Notes: a model not told the origin generated them from the letters alone. 64,000 nucleotides of DNA from Rhodanobacter denitrificans (GCA_003241385.1 QFPO01000006.1:175065-239064); one strand, 5' to 3'; shown: positions 1 through 9,111, counted from the stretch's first letter. Numbers and translations: made by a program.

Positions 1-1092
1 GGCGAACAGCGCCTGCGTGCGGTCGTCCTCGATGATCAGGATCCGGTACGGATCGGCGACCTGCGCCTCGGCGAGTTCGTCCAGGCGCGCCAGGATCGCC
101 GGCGTCGCGGCCGGCAGCGCGATGAACGCGTCGCAGCCGGCGCGCATCGCCTGCAGACGGGCGCCGAGATCGCCGCCGGCCGAGAATGCGGCCAGGTGCA
201 CGCGATGCACGACGCGCTCGCGCGCGCTCTTGACCAGGGCGCCGATCTGATCGAGCGCGGTCTCGAAACCGGCGTCGACGACGACCAGGCCCGGCGGATG
301 GCGGCTCAGCTGGTTCTTGAGCGCGTCGACGCGGTCGTAGCGCTCCACGCTGATGCCGCGCAGCGCCAGATGCTGCGTGATCGCCCGCACCAGCTCACCG
401 GCCTCGCCGAGGTAGTAGCACAGCGCGAGTTCGCGCGCGGCCTCGCCGGCGGCGTCGGTCGTGGCCGGCGCATCGGCGAGGGTCTCGGCCGCGGCGACGA
501 GCGGTGCGTCCTCGCGCGGCGGGTCCGGCTCGGGCTCGGACAGGAAGACCGGATCGGCCGCCGCGGCCGGTGCCGCGATCGCGGCGGACGGCTCCGGCCC
601 GGCGGTCTGTGCCGGTATCGGGGCCTGCATCGGTATCGAGGCCGGTGCGTGGATTTGGGCATGGTCGGCCGGCGGCGTGACCAGCAGCGGAAAACCGTTT
701 TCCTCGCTGCGCGTGCGCTCGACCAGGGCCTGCGAGGCCAGCGTGACCGGGTCGTCCGGCCGGAAGCCCGCGCAGGCGCCGGCCAGCGCGGCGATCCGGT
801 CGGCGAATGCATCGCGCGTCGTCGCGTCGGGCAGCTGCGGTGGCCGTGCGAAAGGTTCCAGTAGTTCGGCCACCGCGACCAGCGGTTCGATCAGTTCCTC
901 GGCGCCGACGTGACGGCCCACCTCGACCAGACGGTTCGCGTCGTCGGCGAGCAGGATCAGCGTATTGACGTCCCAGCCCTCCTCGAGCAGGCGCTGGCCG
1001 CGCGCTCTGAGCCGGTCGACGCGGTTCGTCAGCGCCGCCTGCGCGCGGCGGCGGCTTTCCGCATCTGCGACGTCGATGTCTTCGGCTTGCAT
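1..1092 (-). CDS. Response-regulator protein with a degenerate receiver followed by a true receiver, 5' part only
   Basis: The reading frame starts at an ATG at 1092, with a GAGGGGG ribosome site five bases upstream, and stays open to the left edge, so the C-terminal part is missing. About 364 residues are visible. Residues ~1-110 are a helical, Hpt-like region. A proline/alanine-rich linker follows. Residues ~215-335 have receiver-like spacing with an Asp in VVVDAGF, but the paired acidic residues of strand 1 and the usual Thr and Lys are absent, so this looks like a pseudo-receiver. At the left edge a second receiver begins with ILIIEDD, where the acidic pair is intact. Proteins of this build in xanthomonads often end in a GGDEF diguanylate cyclase, but that part lies outside the window, so the output domain is inference. 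It reads in the same direction as hemJ with a 241-base gap. Confidence 0.75.
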   Translation of the reverse strand, partial: MQAEDIDVADAESRRRAQAALTNRVDRLRARGQRLLEEGWDVNTLILLADDANRLVEVGRHVGAEELIEPLVAVAELLEPFARPPQLPDATTRDAFADRIAALAGACAGFRPDDPVTLASQALVERTRSEENGFPLLVTPPADHAQIHAPASIPMQAPIPAQTAGPEPSAAIAAPAAAADPVFLSEPEPDPPREDAPLVAAAETLADAPATTDAAGEAARELALCYYLGEAGELVRAITQHLALRGISVERYDRVDALKNQLSRHPPGLVVVDAGFETALDQIGALVKSARERVVHRVHLAAFSAGGDLGARLQAMRAGCDAFIALPAATPAILARLDELAEAQVADPYRILIIEDDRTQALFA

Positions 1093-1333
1093 CGTGCCCC
1101 CTCGTGGACCTCGGACACCTTGCCAGGCCGGCGACTATATCAAGCCGGCGCTCGCGCGACCGAGCGCTGCGACACCGACGTGCGGCGGTACGGCGGCCTC
1201 GTGCGCGGCCTCTCGACCGCGGCATCGATACCGATTTACGGATATGGGAGGCGATCTCGCGGCGCAGCCCCCGTCCACGCCGTTCGCCCGGACTGTCGGG
1301 ACGGACCCACGCCCCGATGCCCGGCCCGGCCTC

Positions 1334-1750
1334 TCAGAACGGCTTGACCACGACGAGGATCACGATCGCGATCAGCGCGAGCGCCGGCAGCTCGTTGAAG
1401 ATGCGCAGCGTGCGGCTGGACCAGCGGTTGGTGCCGGCCGCGAAACGCCGGACCATGCGCACCAGCTGCAGGTGGTAGACGACGAGCACGACCACCAGCG
1501 CGAGCTTGGCGTGCATCCAGCCGGCGGCCAGCCAGCCCGGCGCCTGCCACAGCGTCAGCAGGCCGAATCCGATCGCCAGCACGCCGCCGATATGGGTCAT
1601 CACCAGCAGGCGCCGTTCCATCACGGCCAGCCGCGCGTGCACGGCCGGTTCGGTCGCCTCGGCGTGATGGACGAACAGGCGCGGCAGATAGAACAGGCCG
1701 GCGAACCAGGTGACGACGAAGACGATGTGGAACGCTTTCAGCCAGAGCAT
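1334..1750 (-). CDS. hemJ: Protoporphyrinogen IX oxidase HemJ
   Basis: 138 residues, the usual length for HemJ (UPF0093). It oxidises protoporphyrinogen IX to protoporphyrin IX in haem synthesis, in the inner membrane, and replaces HemG/HemY in many proteobacteria. The sequence shows four hydrophobic segments, the N-terminal motif KAFHIVFVVTWFAGLFYLPR with the conserved His, a HH pair shortly after, and a MTHIGG helix with the second conserved His. The ATG at 1750 was chosen because the family begins with M-L-W-L-K-A-F-H; the frame stays open further upstream but that extension is not like the family. It is divergent from the gene at 1890. Confidence 0.93.
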   Translation of the reverse strand: MLWLKAFHIVFVVTWFAGLFYLPRLFVHHAEATEPAVHARLAVMERRLLVMTHIGGVLAIGFGLLTLWQAPGWLAAGWMHAKLALVVVLVVYHLQLVRMVRRFAAGTNRWSSRTLRIFNELPALALIAIVILVVVKPF

Positions 1751-1889
1751 TGCGGCGGTCGATGGCGGGGTCGGGCGGGCCGTGATTATCGGCCCGGCCG
1801 CACGGCGACGAAAGCGTCGCGGCCGGCGCGCGGCGCCCGGCCGGACGAGCCGGTATGCTTGGTGGTTCTCGACCGCCCCGGTGAAGCCG

Positions 1890-2612
1890 ATGATCCGCCA
1901 CCCGCCGCCGCTGGTGATCCGCGCCCTGGACCGCAGCCGCGAGCGGCGCCGTCTGCTGCTGGTCGCGGTCTTGTGGCTGATCAGCCTGCTCCTCGCCGCG
2001 TGGCTCGGGCGGGCGCTGACCGAACGCGGCGACGGCGCGCGCGATGCGCAGACCCGCGCCGATCTGGAGACGCAGAACGAGGAGTTGAAGTCGCGCGTCG
2101 CGATCGTCCAGCGCGCCGAGCAGGTCGCCAAGGTCGCGCTGGAGGACCTGCGCAAGTCGCTCGGCGAGCGCGACGAGGAGATCGCCAGCCTGCGTGCCGA
2201 TCTGGCGTTCTACGGACGCCTGGTCGGCGGCACGCGCCGCGAGGGCCTGGCCGTGCACGACCTGCGGCTGACGCCGGTCGCCGGCTCTCGCGCATGGAAC
2301 TTCGTCGCGACGCTGACCCAGAACATCAAGCGCGGTCAGGACATCCGCGGCCGCCTGACGCTGAGTGTGGAAGGCGTGCAGGACGGCAAGCTGGTCACGC
2401 TGGACTGGAAATCGCTGGTCGACGGCGGCGCGTCGTCCGGAATCGAGTATGGCTTCAAGTATTTCGAACAGGTCAAAGGTACGATCATGCTCCCGGAGGG
2501 GTTCACGCCCAATCGTCTGCATCTGCAGGCCGACGGCAGCGGCAACCGGGCCGAACAGGATTTCCAGTGGGCAGACGCGGTGAAGATCCAGGAGACGACC
2601 GATGTGGGGTAA
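1890..2612 (+). CDS. Membrane-anchored coiled-coil protein (DUF6776-like)
   Basis: 240 residues. A basic N-terminus (R-rich, residues ~12-21) is followed by one membrane helix (~22-42), a coiled coil (~50-110) with heptad-like E/L/R spacing, and a beta-rich C-terminal domain, presumably periplasmic. This build matches the uncharacterised DUF6776 family found next to bactofilin genes in xanthomonads; the family assignment is from memory. The ATG at 1890 has GGTGAAG five bases before it; a GTG at 1881 is an alternative. The 3' end overlaps the bactofilin gene by 11 bases, so the two are probably translated together and may act together in cell-shape or envelope organisation, which is inference. 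Confidence 0.72.
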   Translation: MIRHPPPLVIRALDRSRERRRLLLVAVLWLISLLLAAWLGRALTERGDGARDAQTRADLETQNEELKSRVAIVQRAEQVAKVALEDLRKSLGERDEEIASLRADLAFYGRLVGGTRREGLAVHDLRLTPVAGSRAWNFVATLTQNIKRGQDIRGRLTLSVEGVQDGKLVTLDWKSLVDGGASSGIEYGFKYFEQVKGTIMLPEGFTPNRLHLQADGSGNRAEQDFQWADAVKIQETTDVG

Positions 2613-3015
2613 CGGCAAGAGCGGCGGCGGCAAGCCGGTGGCGGCGATCACGACGCTGATCGCCGAGGGGACGGTGATCCGCGGCGACGTGCGGTTCGAC
2701 GGCGGGCTGCACCTGGACGGCATCATCGAAGGCTCGATCACCGCCGAGGGCAGCGAGGCGGTGCTGACGCTCAGCAACAAGGGGCGCGTGCACGGCACGA
2801 TCAGCACGTCCAATGCCGTCATCAACGGCCAGGTGCTCGGCGACATCGTCGCGGTGCAGCGCCTGGAGCTGGCCGGCGACGCGCGCGTCGAAGGCAACGT
2901 CTACTACCGCGTGCTCGAGATGGCGGCCGGTGCGCAGATCAACGGCAAGATGGTCTACCAGGGCGAGGCGGTGCGGCAGCTCGCCGGACCCGAACCGGTG
3001 CCCGCCGAAGCTTGA
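2602..3015 (+). CDS. Bactofilin (polymer-forming cytoskeletal protein)
   Basis: 137 residues, typical for the family. The central part (~15-115) is made of short beta-helix rungs with regularly spaced G/I/V residues (for example GTVIRGDVRFDGGLHLDG, GSITAEG, GRVHGTI, INGQVLGDIVA, EGNVYYRVLEM), which is the bactofilin fold. The N-terminus is short and polar (residues 1-14) and the C-terminus is a proline/glutamate tail. Bactofilins polymerise without nucleotide and organise cell-wall enzymes or polar structures. The ATG at 2602 has an AGGAGA ribosome site and lies inside the end of the upstream membrane coiled-coil gene, which is a likely membrane anchor partner. Confidence 0.92.
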   Translation: MWGNGKSGGGKPVAAITTLIAEGTVIRGDVRFDGGLHLDGIIEGSITAEGSEAVLTLSNKGRVHGTISTSNAVINGQVLGDIVAVQRLELAGDARVEGNVYYRVLEMAAGAQINGKMVYQGEAVRQLAGPEPVPAEA

Positions 3016-3074
3016 AATCGGCCCGCGCCGAACCGATCTAACCCGGCTACCCTCCGCTTCGTTTCCGAGCCCTC

Positions 3075-3443
3075 ATGTCCGAACAGGCCGTTCCCACCTA
3101 TCTGGACGCCCCCGAATCGCCGCTGCTGTTCAGCGAGGCGGCCGCGCACAAGGTCCAGGAACTGATCGCGGAGGAAGGCAATCCCGATCTCAAGCTGCGC
3201 GTCTACATCAGCGGCGGCGGCTGCTCGGGGTTCCAGTACGGCTTCACGTTCGACGAGGAGCGCGCAGAGGACGACTTCGCGGTCGACCGCGAAGGCGTGA
3301 CCCTGCTGGTCGATCCGCTGAGCCTGCAGTATCTGATGGGCGCCGAGATCGACTACACCGAATCGCTGACCGGCGCGCAGTTCGTGATCCGCAATCCCAA
3401 CGCCAAGACCACCTGCGGCTGCGGATCCTCGTTCTCGATGTGA
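3075..3443 (+). CDS. erpA: Iron-sulfur cluster insertion protein ErpA
   Basis: 122 residues, an A-type Fe-S carrier that delivers clusters to apo-proteins such as those of isoprenoid synthesis and respiration. The three ligand cysteines are all present: C50 in SGGGCSGFQYGF and C114/C116 in TTCGCGSSF. The SGGGCSGFQYGF signature and the short acidic N-terminus distinguish ErpA from IscA. The stop overlaps the next gene: the last ATG codon and TGA share bases with the GTG start of nudC at 3440, so the two genes are probably coupled. Confidence 0.96.
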   Translation: MSEQAVPTYLDAPESPLLFSEAAAHKVQELIAEEGNPDLKLRVYISGGGCSGFQYGFTFDEERAEDDFAVDREGVTLLVDPLSLQYLMGAEIDYTESLTGAQFVIRNPNAKTTCGCGSSFSM

Positions 3444-4399
3444 GCGCCGACCGCCGCAGCCGCAACAACGTCTTCGCCGGCCTGGCGCTCGATCGCCACG
3501 CCGAGCAGCGCGACGACGCCGAGTGGCTGAGCGGGCAGAGCGGCGACCCGCGCGCGCAGTTCCTGGTGCTGGCGGCCGACGGCCGCGCCCTGGTGCGGAC
3601 CGATTGCGACGCACTGCGCCTGCTCGACGCCGCCGAGCGCAAGACCTGGTTCGCGCACGCGACGGCGAGCTTCCTCGGCGCCGACGAGCACGGGCCGCGC
3701 TTCGTGCTGCGCGTCGAGGAGGCACGCGCCGAACGACTCGCGGCCGAGCTCGACGCGACCTGGCTCGACCTGCGCAGCGCGGGTCTGCGCCTGCATCCAT
3801 TCCAGTCCGGTCTGTTCGCGTATGCGCGCGCGCTGTCGCACTGGCAGTCGCGCACGCGACACTGCCCGGTCTGCGGCGCGGCGCTGGCGATCGTCGCCGG
3901 CGGCCATCGCGCGCGCTGCACGAACACCTATTGCGAGGCCGAGCAGTTTCCGCGCACCGACGCGGCGATCATCGTGATCGTCAGTCACGAGGACCGCTGC
4001 CTGCTCGGCCGCCACGCCAAGTGGGCCGAGGCCCGCTACTCGACGCTGGCCGGCTTCGTCGAGCCCGGCGAGACGCTCGAGGACGCCGTGCGCCGCGAGG
4101 TCATGGAGGAAGCCGGCGTGCGCGTCGTCGACTGCGACTACCACTCCTCGCAGCCGTGGCCGTTCCCGGCCTCGCTGATGGTCGGGTTCACCGCGCGCGC
4201 GGACGATCCGACGATCCGCTGCGGCCCGGAGCTGGCCGATGCGCGCTGGTTCGGCGTCGAGGACCTGCGCCGCGCACTCGCCGAGCGCACGATCATCCTG
4301 CCGCCGCCGGTGTCGGTCTCGTACCGGTTGATCGAGCACTGGCTGCGCGAGACGGCCGATCTGGACCTGGCGACGCTCGTCAACGACGAGCGCTGGTGA
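3440..4399 (+). CDS. nudC: NAD+/NADH pyrophosphatase and RNA decapping Nudix hydrolase NudC
   Basis: 319 residues counted from the GTG at 3440, which overlaps the erpA stop as GTGA; the frame is open further upstream but only because of G+C bias. Order of parts: a variable N-terminal domain (~1-115), a four-cysteine zinc ribbon (CPVCGAAL ... CTNTYCEAEQ, ~137-160), and the Nudix fold with the box GFVEPGETLEDAVRREVMEE (G-x5-E-x7-R-E-x2-E-E, ~200-222). The SQPWPFPASLM motif is the NudC-specific signature that separates it from other Nudix enzymes. It hydrolyses NADH and NAD caps on RNA in the cytoplasm. Confidence 0.93.
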   Translation: MSADRRSRNNVFAGLALDRHAEQRDDAEWLSGQSGDPRAQFLVLAADGRALVRTDCDALRLLDAAERKTWFAHATASFLGADEHGPRFVLRVEEARAERLAAELDATWLDLRSAGLRLHPFQSGLFAYARALSHWQSRTRHCPVCGAALAIVAGGHRARCTNTYCEAEQFPRTDAAIIVIVSHEDRCLLGRHAKWAEARYSTLAGFVEPGETLEDAVRREVMEEAGVRVVDCDYHSSQPWPFPASLMVGFTARADDPTIRCGPELADARWFGVEDLRRALAERTIILPPPVSVSYRLIEHWLRETADLDLATLVNDERW

Positions 4400-4445
4400 G
4401 CGCGCGTCCGCGCGTCGCGCATCGATCGCGTCGCACCGATCCCGC

Positions 4446-4481
4446 TACAATCGATGCCGCTGCGTTCACCGCCGCTACAAT
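4446..4481 (+). promoter_or_regulatory. Two TACAAT -10-like boxes in a direct repeat
   Basis: The 12-base string CCGCTACAATCG occurs twice, 30 bases apart, with TACAAT at 4446-4451 and 4476-4481, just upstream of the ampE-like gene. TACAAT matches the sigma-70 -10 consensus at five of six positions. No good -35 element is seen for either, so tandem promoters are possible but unproven. Confidence 0.35.
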
Positions 4482-4511
4482 CGCCGTCCCTTCCTGCGGA
4501 AGCCCGTGCCC

Positions 4512-5393
4512 ATGGCCACGACCCTGCTCGCCGTCGTCCTCGTCCTGATCGCGGCGCGCACCCTGCCGGATCTGGCGCGGTTGCGCGACTTCGCCTGGCT
4601 CAAGGGCTGGCTGGCGGCCTGGAACGGCGGCGACCGGGCGCGGCCGCTGCCGGCGATCGTGGTGCCGCTGATCGTCGTCGCGGTCTGCGCGCTGATCCAG
4701 ATCGTGCTGGCCGGCTGGCTGTTCGGTCTGCCGGCGTTCGCGTTCGCGCTGGTCGTGCTGTTCTACTGCTGGGGACCGCGCGACCTCGACGAGGACGTCG
4801 ACGCGGTGCTCGCCGAGACCGACCGCGACCTGCGCACGCAGACCGCGCAGCGGCTGCGTCCGGATCCGGCGGAGCGGCCGCTGCCGGCCGATGCCGCCTG
4901 TCTGGTCGAGGCGACGTTCCAGTCGGCGCTGTCGCGCTGGTTCGGCGTGCTGTTTTGGTTCGCGATCCTCGGGCCGGCCGGCGCGATCGGCTATCGCCTC
5001 GTGCAGCTGATCGCGCGCGTGCCGACGTTCCGCGACGAGCTCTCGGCCGCCGACCGCAACCTGTTCGAGCGGCTCGCGCTCGCGCTGGACTGGGCGCCGG
5101 CGCACCTGGTTGCGCTGACGCTGGCGCTGGTGTCGGACTTCGACTCGGTCGTGCGCACCTGGCGCGACTATCACGCCGCGCACGGCCGCGGCTATTTCAC
5201 GCTGGACCTGGGTTTTCTCGGTGTGCTGGCGCGCGCCGGCGTCGATGCCGACGTGATCGCCGGCGACGGCTACGCGACCGACGTGACCGATCCGGTCGTC
5301 GAGCTGACCGATGCGCGGATCGTGCTGCGCCGGATCCTGGTGACCTGGCTGGCGATCCTCGCGCTGCTCGTGCTGGCCGGCTGGGTGCACTGA
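4512..5393 (+). CDS. ampE: AmpE-like inner-membrane protein
   Basis: 293 residues from ATG 4512; a GTG six bases earlier is possible, but GGAAG at 4498-4502 is better spaced for the ATG. Hydrophobic helices lie at ~3-16, ~50-90, ~140-170, ~195-215 and at the C-terminus (~270-290), giving a polytopic inner-membrane protein. The pattern FQSALSRWFGVLFWFAILGP, then a run near DWAPAHLVALTLALV, is the conserved core of AmpE/CobD-like proteins. AmpE is linked to AmpD and beta-lactamase induction in enterobacteria, but its reaction is unknown. ampD is not adjacent here. The assignment is by overall similarity, not by a catalytic motif. Confidence 0.72.
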   Translation: MATTLLAVVLVLIAARTLPDLARLRDFAWLKGWLAAWNGGDRARPLPAIVVPLIVVAVCALIQIVLAGWLFGLPAFAFALVVLFYCWGPRDLDEDVDAVLAETDRDLRTQTAQRLRPDPAERPLPADAACLVEATFQSALSRWFGVLFWFAILGPAGAIGYRLVQLIARVPTFRDELSAADRNLFERLALALDWAPAHLVALTLALVSDFDSVVRTWRDYHAAHGRGYFTLDLGFLGVLARAGVDADVIAGDGYATDVTDPVVELTDARIVLRRILVTWLAILALLVLAGWVH

Positions 5394-5394
5394 G

Positions 5395-6093
5395 ATGATG
5401 CCCGCATCGAAGCGAATGGCCATCTGGATCGTCGTGGCCGGGCTCGCCGCGCTCGGCGGCTGCGCGACGACGCGCAGCGTGCACGTCGAGCCGGCAGCGG
5501 GCGCCGACGCGACCGAGGCCGAACGCTATACCGAAGAACCCGGTCGCGACGCGGCCACGGTATCGGCATTCCGTGCGGCGGCGCCGACTGCGCCGCAATG
5601 GAGCGACGGCGTCGATCCGCTCGCCGATCGCAACCGGCTCGGCGCCGAGGGCTACGCGCATGTCGGCACCAGCCGGTTTGCGCAGTGGGACGCGCATGCG
5701 CGCGATGCGGCGGCTGCGCGTGCCCAGGCGGTCGGTGCCGATCGCGCGCTGCTCTATGCCGGCACCGCCGCATCCGAGGCCGCGGTCGCCTACTACGTGC
5801 GCTTCCGCCTGCCGTTCGGCGCGACGTTTCGAGATCTGCGCGAGGACGAGCGCGCCGCGCTCGGCCGCAGCGGCGTGCGCATCGGCTCGGTGCTGGCCGG
5901 CACGCCGGCCGAGGAAGCCAATCTGATCGGCGGCGACGTCGTCGTCGCGATCGACCGCGCCGCGGTCGCCGACCGGGCCGGCTTCCAGGCTGCGCTGCGC
6001 CGCCTGGCCGGACGCCGCGTCACGCTCGAGGTGATCCGCAACGGCGAGACGCTGCAGCGCAGCGTGCGCCTCGGTGCGCCGGCGCAGCCCTGA
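5395..6093 (+). CDS. PDZ-domain lipoprotein, function unknown
   Basis: 232 residues. A signal peptide ends in the lipobox LGGC (Cys at residue 23), so the mature protein should be a lipoprotein. Residues ~140-225 form a PDZ domain, with RSGVRIGSVLAGTPAEEANL and the typical GGDVVVAIDR turn after it. The middle region (~60-135) is alanine-rich and unassigned. Two ATG codons stand in tandem at 5395 and 5398, one base after the AmpE stop, so it probably shares its transcript. No protease domain is fused, so it could present or recognise peptides for another enzyme; that is inference. Confidence 0.75.
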   Translation: MMPASKRMAIWIVVAGLAALGGCATTRSVHVEPAAGADATEAERYTEEPGRDAATVSAFRAAAPTAPQWSDGVDPLADRNRLGAEGYAHVGTSRFAQWDAHARDAAAARAQAVGADRALLYAGTAASEAAVAYYVRFRLPFGATFRDLREDERAALGRSGVRIGSVLAGTPAEEANLIGGDVVVAIDRAAVADRAGFQAALRRLAGRRVTLEVIRNGETLQRSVRLGAPAQP

Positions 6094-6310
6094 GCGCCGG
6101 CGAAGGTCTGCGGACACCTCGTCGGGCCGGCTGCCGAATGCGCCCAGCCGCCGGACGCAGGGGTGGGTATGTCGTTGCGTTTGATCCGGCCGGTGCCGCC
6201 CTGCGTCCGCCGTATCGCCACTGCGTTGCACCACGCTCGTGACGACCGGCAGGCGCTGCCGCGGCGCCGGTCTCGCTAGACTTTTCCGATCGATCATCAT
6301 GGAGAGCGGA

Positions 6311-7684
6311 ATGAGCTTTCGTCGTCTGGTCCTCGGCCTCGCGGCCCTGGCCATCCCCCTGGGCACGGCCGCCGCCGATCGCTGGCAGCTGCCGATCGCC
6401 GTCAAGAAGCTCGACAACGGCCTGACCGTCGTCGTGTCAGAGGACGCCAGCTCGCCGACGGTCGGCGTCAGCGTCGTCTATCACGTCGGCATGCGGCTGG
6501 AGCCGAAGGGACGCACCGGCTTCGCGCACCTGTTCGAGCACCTGATGTTCCAGGGCACGCCGAATGCGCCGAAGGGCACGTTCGACCGCGTCATCGAGGG
6601 CGGCGGCGGCATGAACAACGGTTCCACGCGCGCCGACTACACCAACTACATCGAGACCGCGCCGGTCTCGGCACTTGAGCCGATCCTCTGGCTCGAGGCC
6701 GATCGCATGAAGACGCTCGACTTCTCGGCCGAGAATCTCAAGAACCAGCAGGACGTGGTCAAGGAGGAGATCCGCGTCAACGTGCAGAACAAGCCGTACG
6801 GCCTGTTCTTCTGGTCCGACATCAATCGCCTCGCGTTCTCCAAGTGGGAGAATGCGCACGACGGCTACGGCAGCTTCGCCGATCTGGAAGGCGCCAAGCT
6901 CGAGGACGTGCGTGCGTTCCACCGCGATTTCTACGGCCCGAACAACGCCGTGATCGGCATCGTCGGCGACATCAAGGCCGAGCAGGCCTTCGCGCTGGTC
7001 GAGAAGTACTTCGGCGCGATCCCGGCGCGGCCGGTGCCGCCGCGCCCGGACGTCGCCGAGCCGCTCAACACACGCGAGAAGCGTGAGTCGCAGACCGACG
7101 CGCTGGCGCAGGTGCCGGCGCTGGCGATCGGCTGGAAGATGCCCGAGCGCGGCAGCGCGGACCAGGCGCCGATGGACGTGCTGGCGCAGCTGCTGGTCGG
7201 CGACAGCGCCTCGCGGCTGTACCAGGGCCTGGTCAAGGGACGCGAGCAGCTGCTCAACATCGAGGGCGGCGTGAACTGGCCGCTCGGCGATGCCTGGGAC
7301 TACGCCGGGCCGGCACCGCTGGTGCTGTTCGGCCTGTACAAGCCGGGCGTGCAGGTCGACGCGGTACTCGAGGCGATCGACGAGGAGATCGCGCGCATCG
7401 TCAAGGACGGCGTCGACGCGGCGACGCTCAAGCGCGTCAAGACCAAGATGCTGGCCGACTACAACGACGGCCTGGAGGCGTTCATCTCGCGCGCCGACAC
7501 GCTCGCCAAGGCGCAGCTGCTGTGGGGCGATGCCAAGACCGTCAACGAAATTCCCGCCTGGATCGACGCGGTGCAGGGCGCCGACCTGCAGCGCGTCGCC
7601 GCCCGCTACCTGATCCCCGCCAACCGCGTGGTGATCGATCGCACGCCGGCGCCCGCCGCCGCTGCCGCCGGAGACAAGCCGTGA
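6311..7684 (+). CDS. M16 zinc metallopeptidase, catalytic subunit
   Basis: 457 residues with a signal peptide (~1-21, ending AAA). The inverted zinc motif HLFEH is at H73-E76-H77 and a further acidic cluster (VVKEEIRVNVQN) lies about 75 residues on, as expected for the third zinc ligand of pitrilysin/insulinase-type enzymes. The second M16 lobe follows at ~200-400. The start at ATG 6311 has GGAG at 6301-6304. It is located in the periplasm by inference. The next gene, a partner lacking the zinc motif, starts inside its stop codon, so the two should form a heterodimer like mitochondrial processing peptidase. Confidence 0.9.
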   Translation: MSFRRLVLGLAALAIPLGTAAADRWQLPIAVKKLDNGLTVVVSEDASSPTVGVSVVYHVGMRLEPKGRTGFAHLFEHLMFQGTPNAPKGTFDRVIEGGGGMNNGSTRADYTNYIETAPVSALEPILWLEADRMKTLDFSAENLKNQQDVVKEEIRVNVQNKPYGLFFWSDINRLAFSKWENAHDGYGSFADLEGAKLEDVRAFHRDFYGPNNAVIGIVGDIKAEQAFALVEKYFGAIPARPVPPRPDVAEPLNTREKRESQTDALAQVPALAIGWKMPERGSADQAPMDVLAQLLVGDSASRLYQGLVKGREQLLNIEGGVNWPLGDAWDYAGPAPLVLFGLYKPGVQVDAVLEAIDEEIARIVKDGVDAATLKRVKTKMLADYNDGLEAFISRADTLAKAQLLWGDAKTVNEIPAWIDAVQGADLQRVAARYLIPANRVVIDRTPAPAAAAAGDKP

Positions 7685-9111
7685 GAACGACCATGAAGAC
7701 TCTCGCCCTGCAGTTCGGCATCGCGATGGCGCTGACCGCCGGCGCCGCGGGCGCCGCCCAGACGACGCTGCCCAAGGACCTGCCGCCGTACGGCCAGGAC
7801 AAGCCGCTGCCGGTGCCGGCGATCACCCAGAAGACGCTCGACAACGGCCTGACCGTGTGGGTGCTGCCGCGCACTGACGGTCCGCCGAAGGTCGACGTCG
7901 TGCTCGCCGTGCGCGGCGGCAAGGCCAGCGATCCGGCGCAGCTGCCGGCGATGTCGGACCTGCTCGCGTCGCTGCTGACCGAGGGCACCCGGACGCGCAG
8001 CGCGATCCAGATCGCCGAGCAGTTGCAGGCGATCGGCGCGTCGATCGACGCGACGGCCGGCAACGACGGCATCACCGTCTCCGGCTCCGGTCTGGCCTCG
8101 GGCGCCGAGCGCCTGGTCGGCCTGCTCGCCGACGTGGGGATCAATGCCTCGTTCCCGGAGGCCGAGGTCAAGCTCGCCAAGGCCAATGCGCTGCAGGCGC
8201 TCAAGGCCGCCGAGGCGCAGCCGAGCTATCAGGCCAGCCGCGCGATCGCCCGCGCGATCTACGGCGACCACCCGTACGGCCGCACGCTGCCGACCGAGGC
8301 CTCGATCGAGAAGACCGAACGCGCCGCGCTGACGTCCGCCCACGCCGCCCGCTTCCGTCCCGACCGCGCCCTGCTGGTCGTCAGCGGCCGTATCGATGCG
8401 CAGACCGCCCTGAAGTACGCCGACAGCGCGTTCGGCAGCTGGAAGGCGCAGGGCGAGGCGCCGGCCGACATCGCGGTGGCGCCGCGCGAGACCAAGCCGC
8501 AGTACGTCCTGGTCGAGCGCTCCGGTTCGGTGCAGTCGGCGGTTCGTCTGGGCCGCCCGGTGTTCGCCGCCAACGACGCCGACGAGATCCCGGCCGCGCT
8601 GGCCAATACGATCCTCGGCGGCGGCGGCCTCGACACGCGCCTCAACCGCAACCTGCGCGAGGACAAGGGCTATACCTACGGTGCCTACAGCTCGTTCTCG
8701 GTCGCGCGCCGCGGCGGTGCTTTCACGAGCGGCGCCGACGTGCGCAACGAGGTCACCGGCGCGGCGGTCGGCGAGTTCGTCAAGGAGCTCCAGAAGCTGA
8801 TCGACACGCCGGTCGACGCGGCCGAACTCGAGCGCGCCAAGCGCGCGGCCGCCGGCACCTACCTGTTCCGCAACCAGCTGCAGTCGGCGGTCGCGCGCAG
8901 TCTCGCCGCGAACTGGCTGGTCGGCCGCCCGCCGGAGTATCTGGGCCAGTTCGTGCCGCGCACGCGCGAGGTGACCGCCGAGCAGGTGCAGACGATGGCA
9001 CGCCGCTACTTCGATCCGAAGACGCTCAGTATCGTGGTCGTCGGCGACAAGGCGGTCGCCGGGCAGCTCGGCGCCTACGGCACGTTCGACAATGCTGCGG
9101 CCGGCGACTGA
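7681..9111 (+). CDS. M16-family peptidase partner, zinc motif lost
   Basis: 476 residues from a GTG at 7681 that overlaps the preceding stop (GTGA); GGAGA lies six bases before it. ATG at 7693 is the alternative. A signal peptide is followed by the M16 fold (KTLDNGLTVWVLPR, later LREDKGYTYGAYSS, the conserved R/Y pair of the second lobe). At the place where HxxEH should be, the sequence reads MSDLLASLLTEGT, so the enzyme cannot bind zinc in the normal way. In this family such subunits bind substrate for the active partner, here the gene just upstream. Confidence 0.88.
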   Translation: MRTTMKTLALQFGIAMALTAGAAGAAQTTLPKDLPPYGQDKPLPVPAITQKTLDNGLTVWVLPRTDGPPKVDVVLAVRGGKASDPAQLPAMSDLLASLLTEGTRTRSAIQIAEQLQAIGASIDATAGNDGITVSGSGLASGAERLVGLLADVGINASFPEAEVKLAKANALQALKAAEAQPSYQASRAIARAIYGDHPYGRTLPTEASIEKTERAALTSAHAARFRPDRALLVVSGRIDAQTALKYADSAFGSWKAQGEAPADIAVAPRETKPQYVLVERSGSVQSAVRLGRPVFAANDADEIPAALANTILGGGGLDTRLNRNLREDKGYTYGAYSSFSVARRGGAFTSGADVRNEVTGAAVGEFVKELQKLIDTPVDAAELERAKRAAAGTYLFRNQLQSAVARSLAANWLVGRPPEYLGQFVPRTREVTAEQVQTMARRYFDPKTLSIVVVGDKAVAGQLGAYGTFDNAAAGD

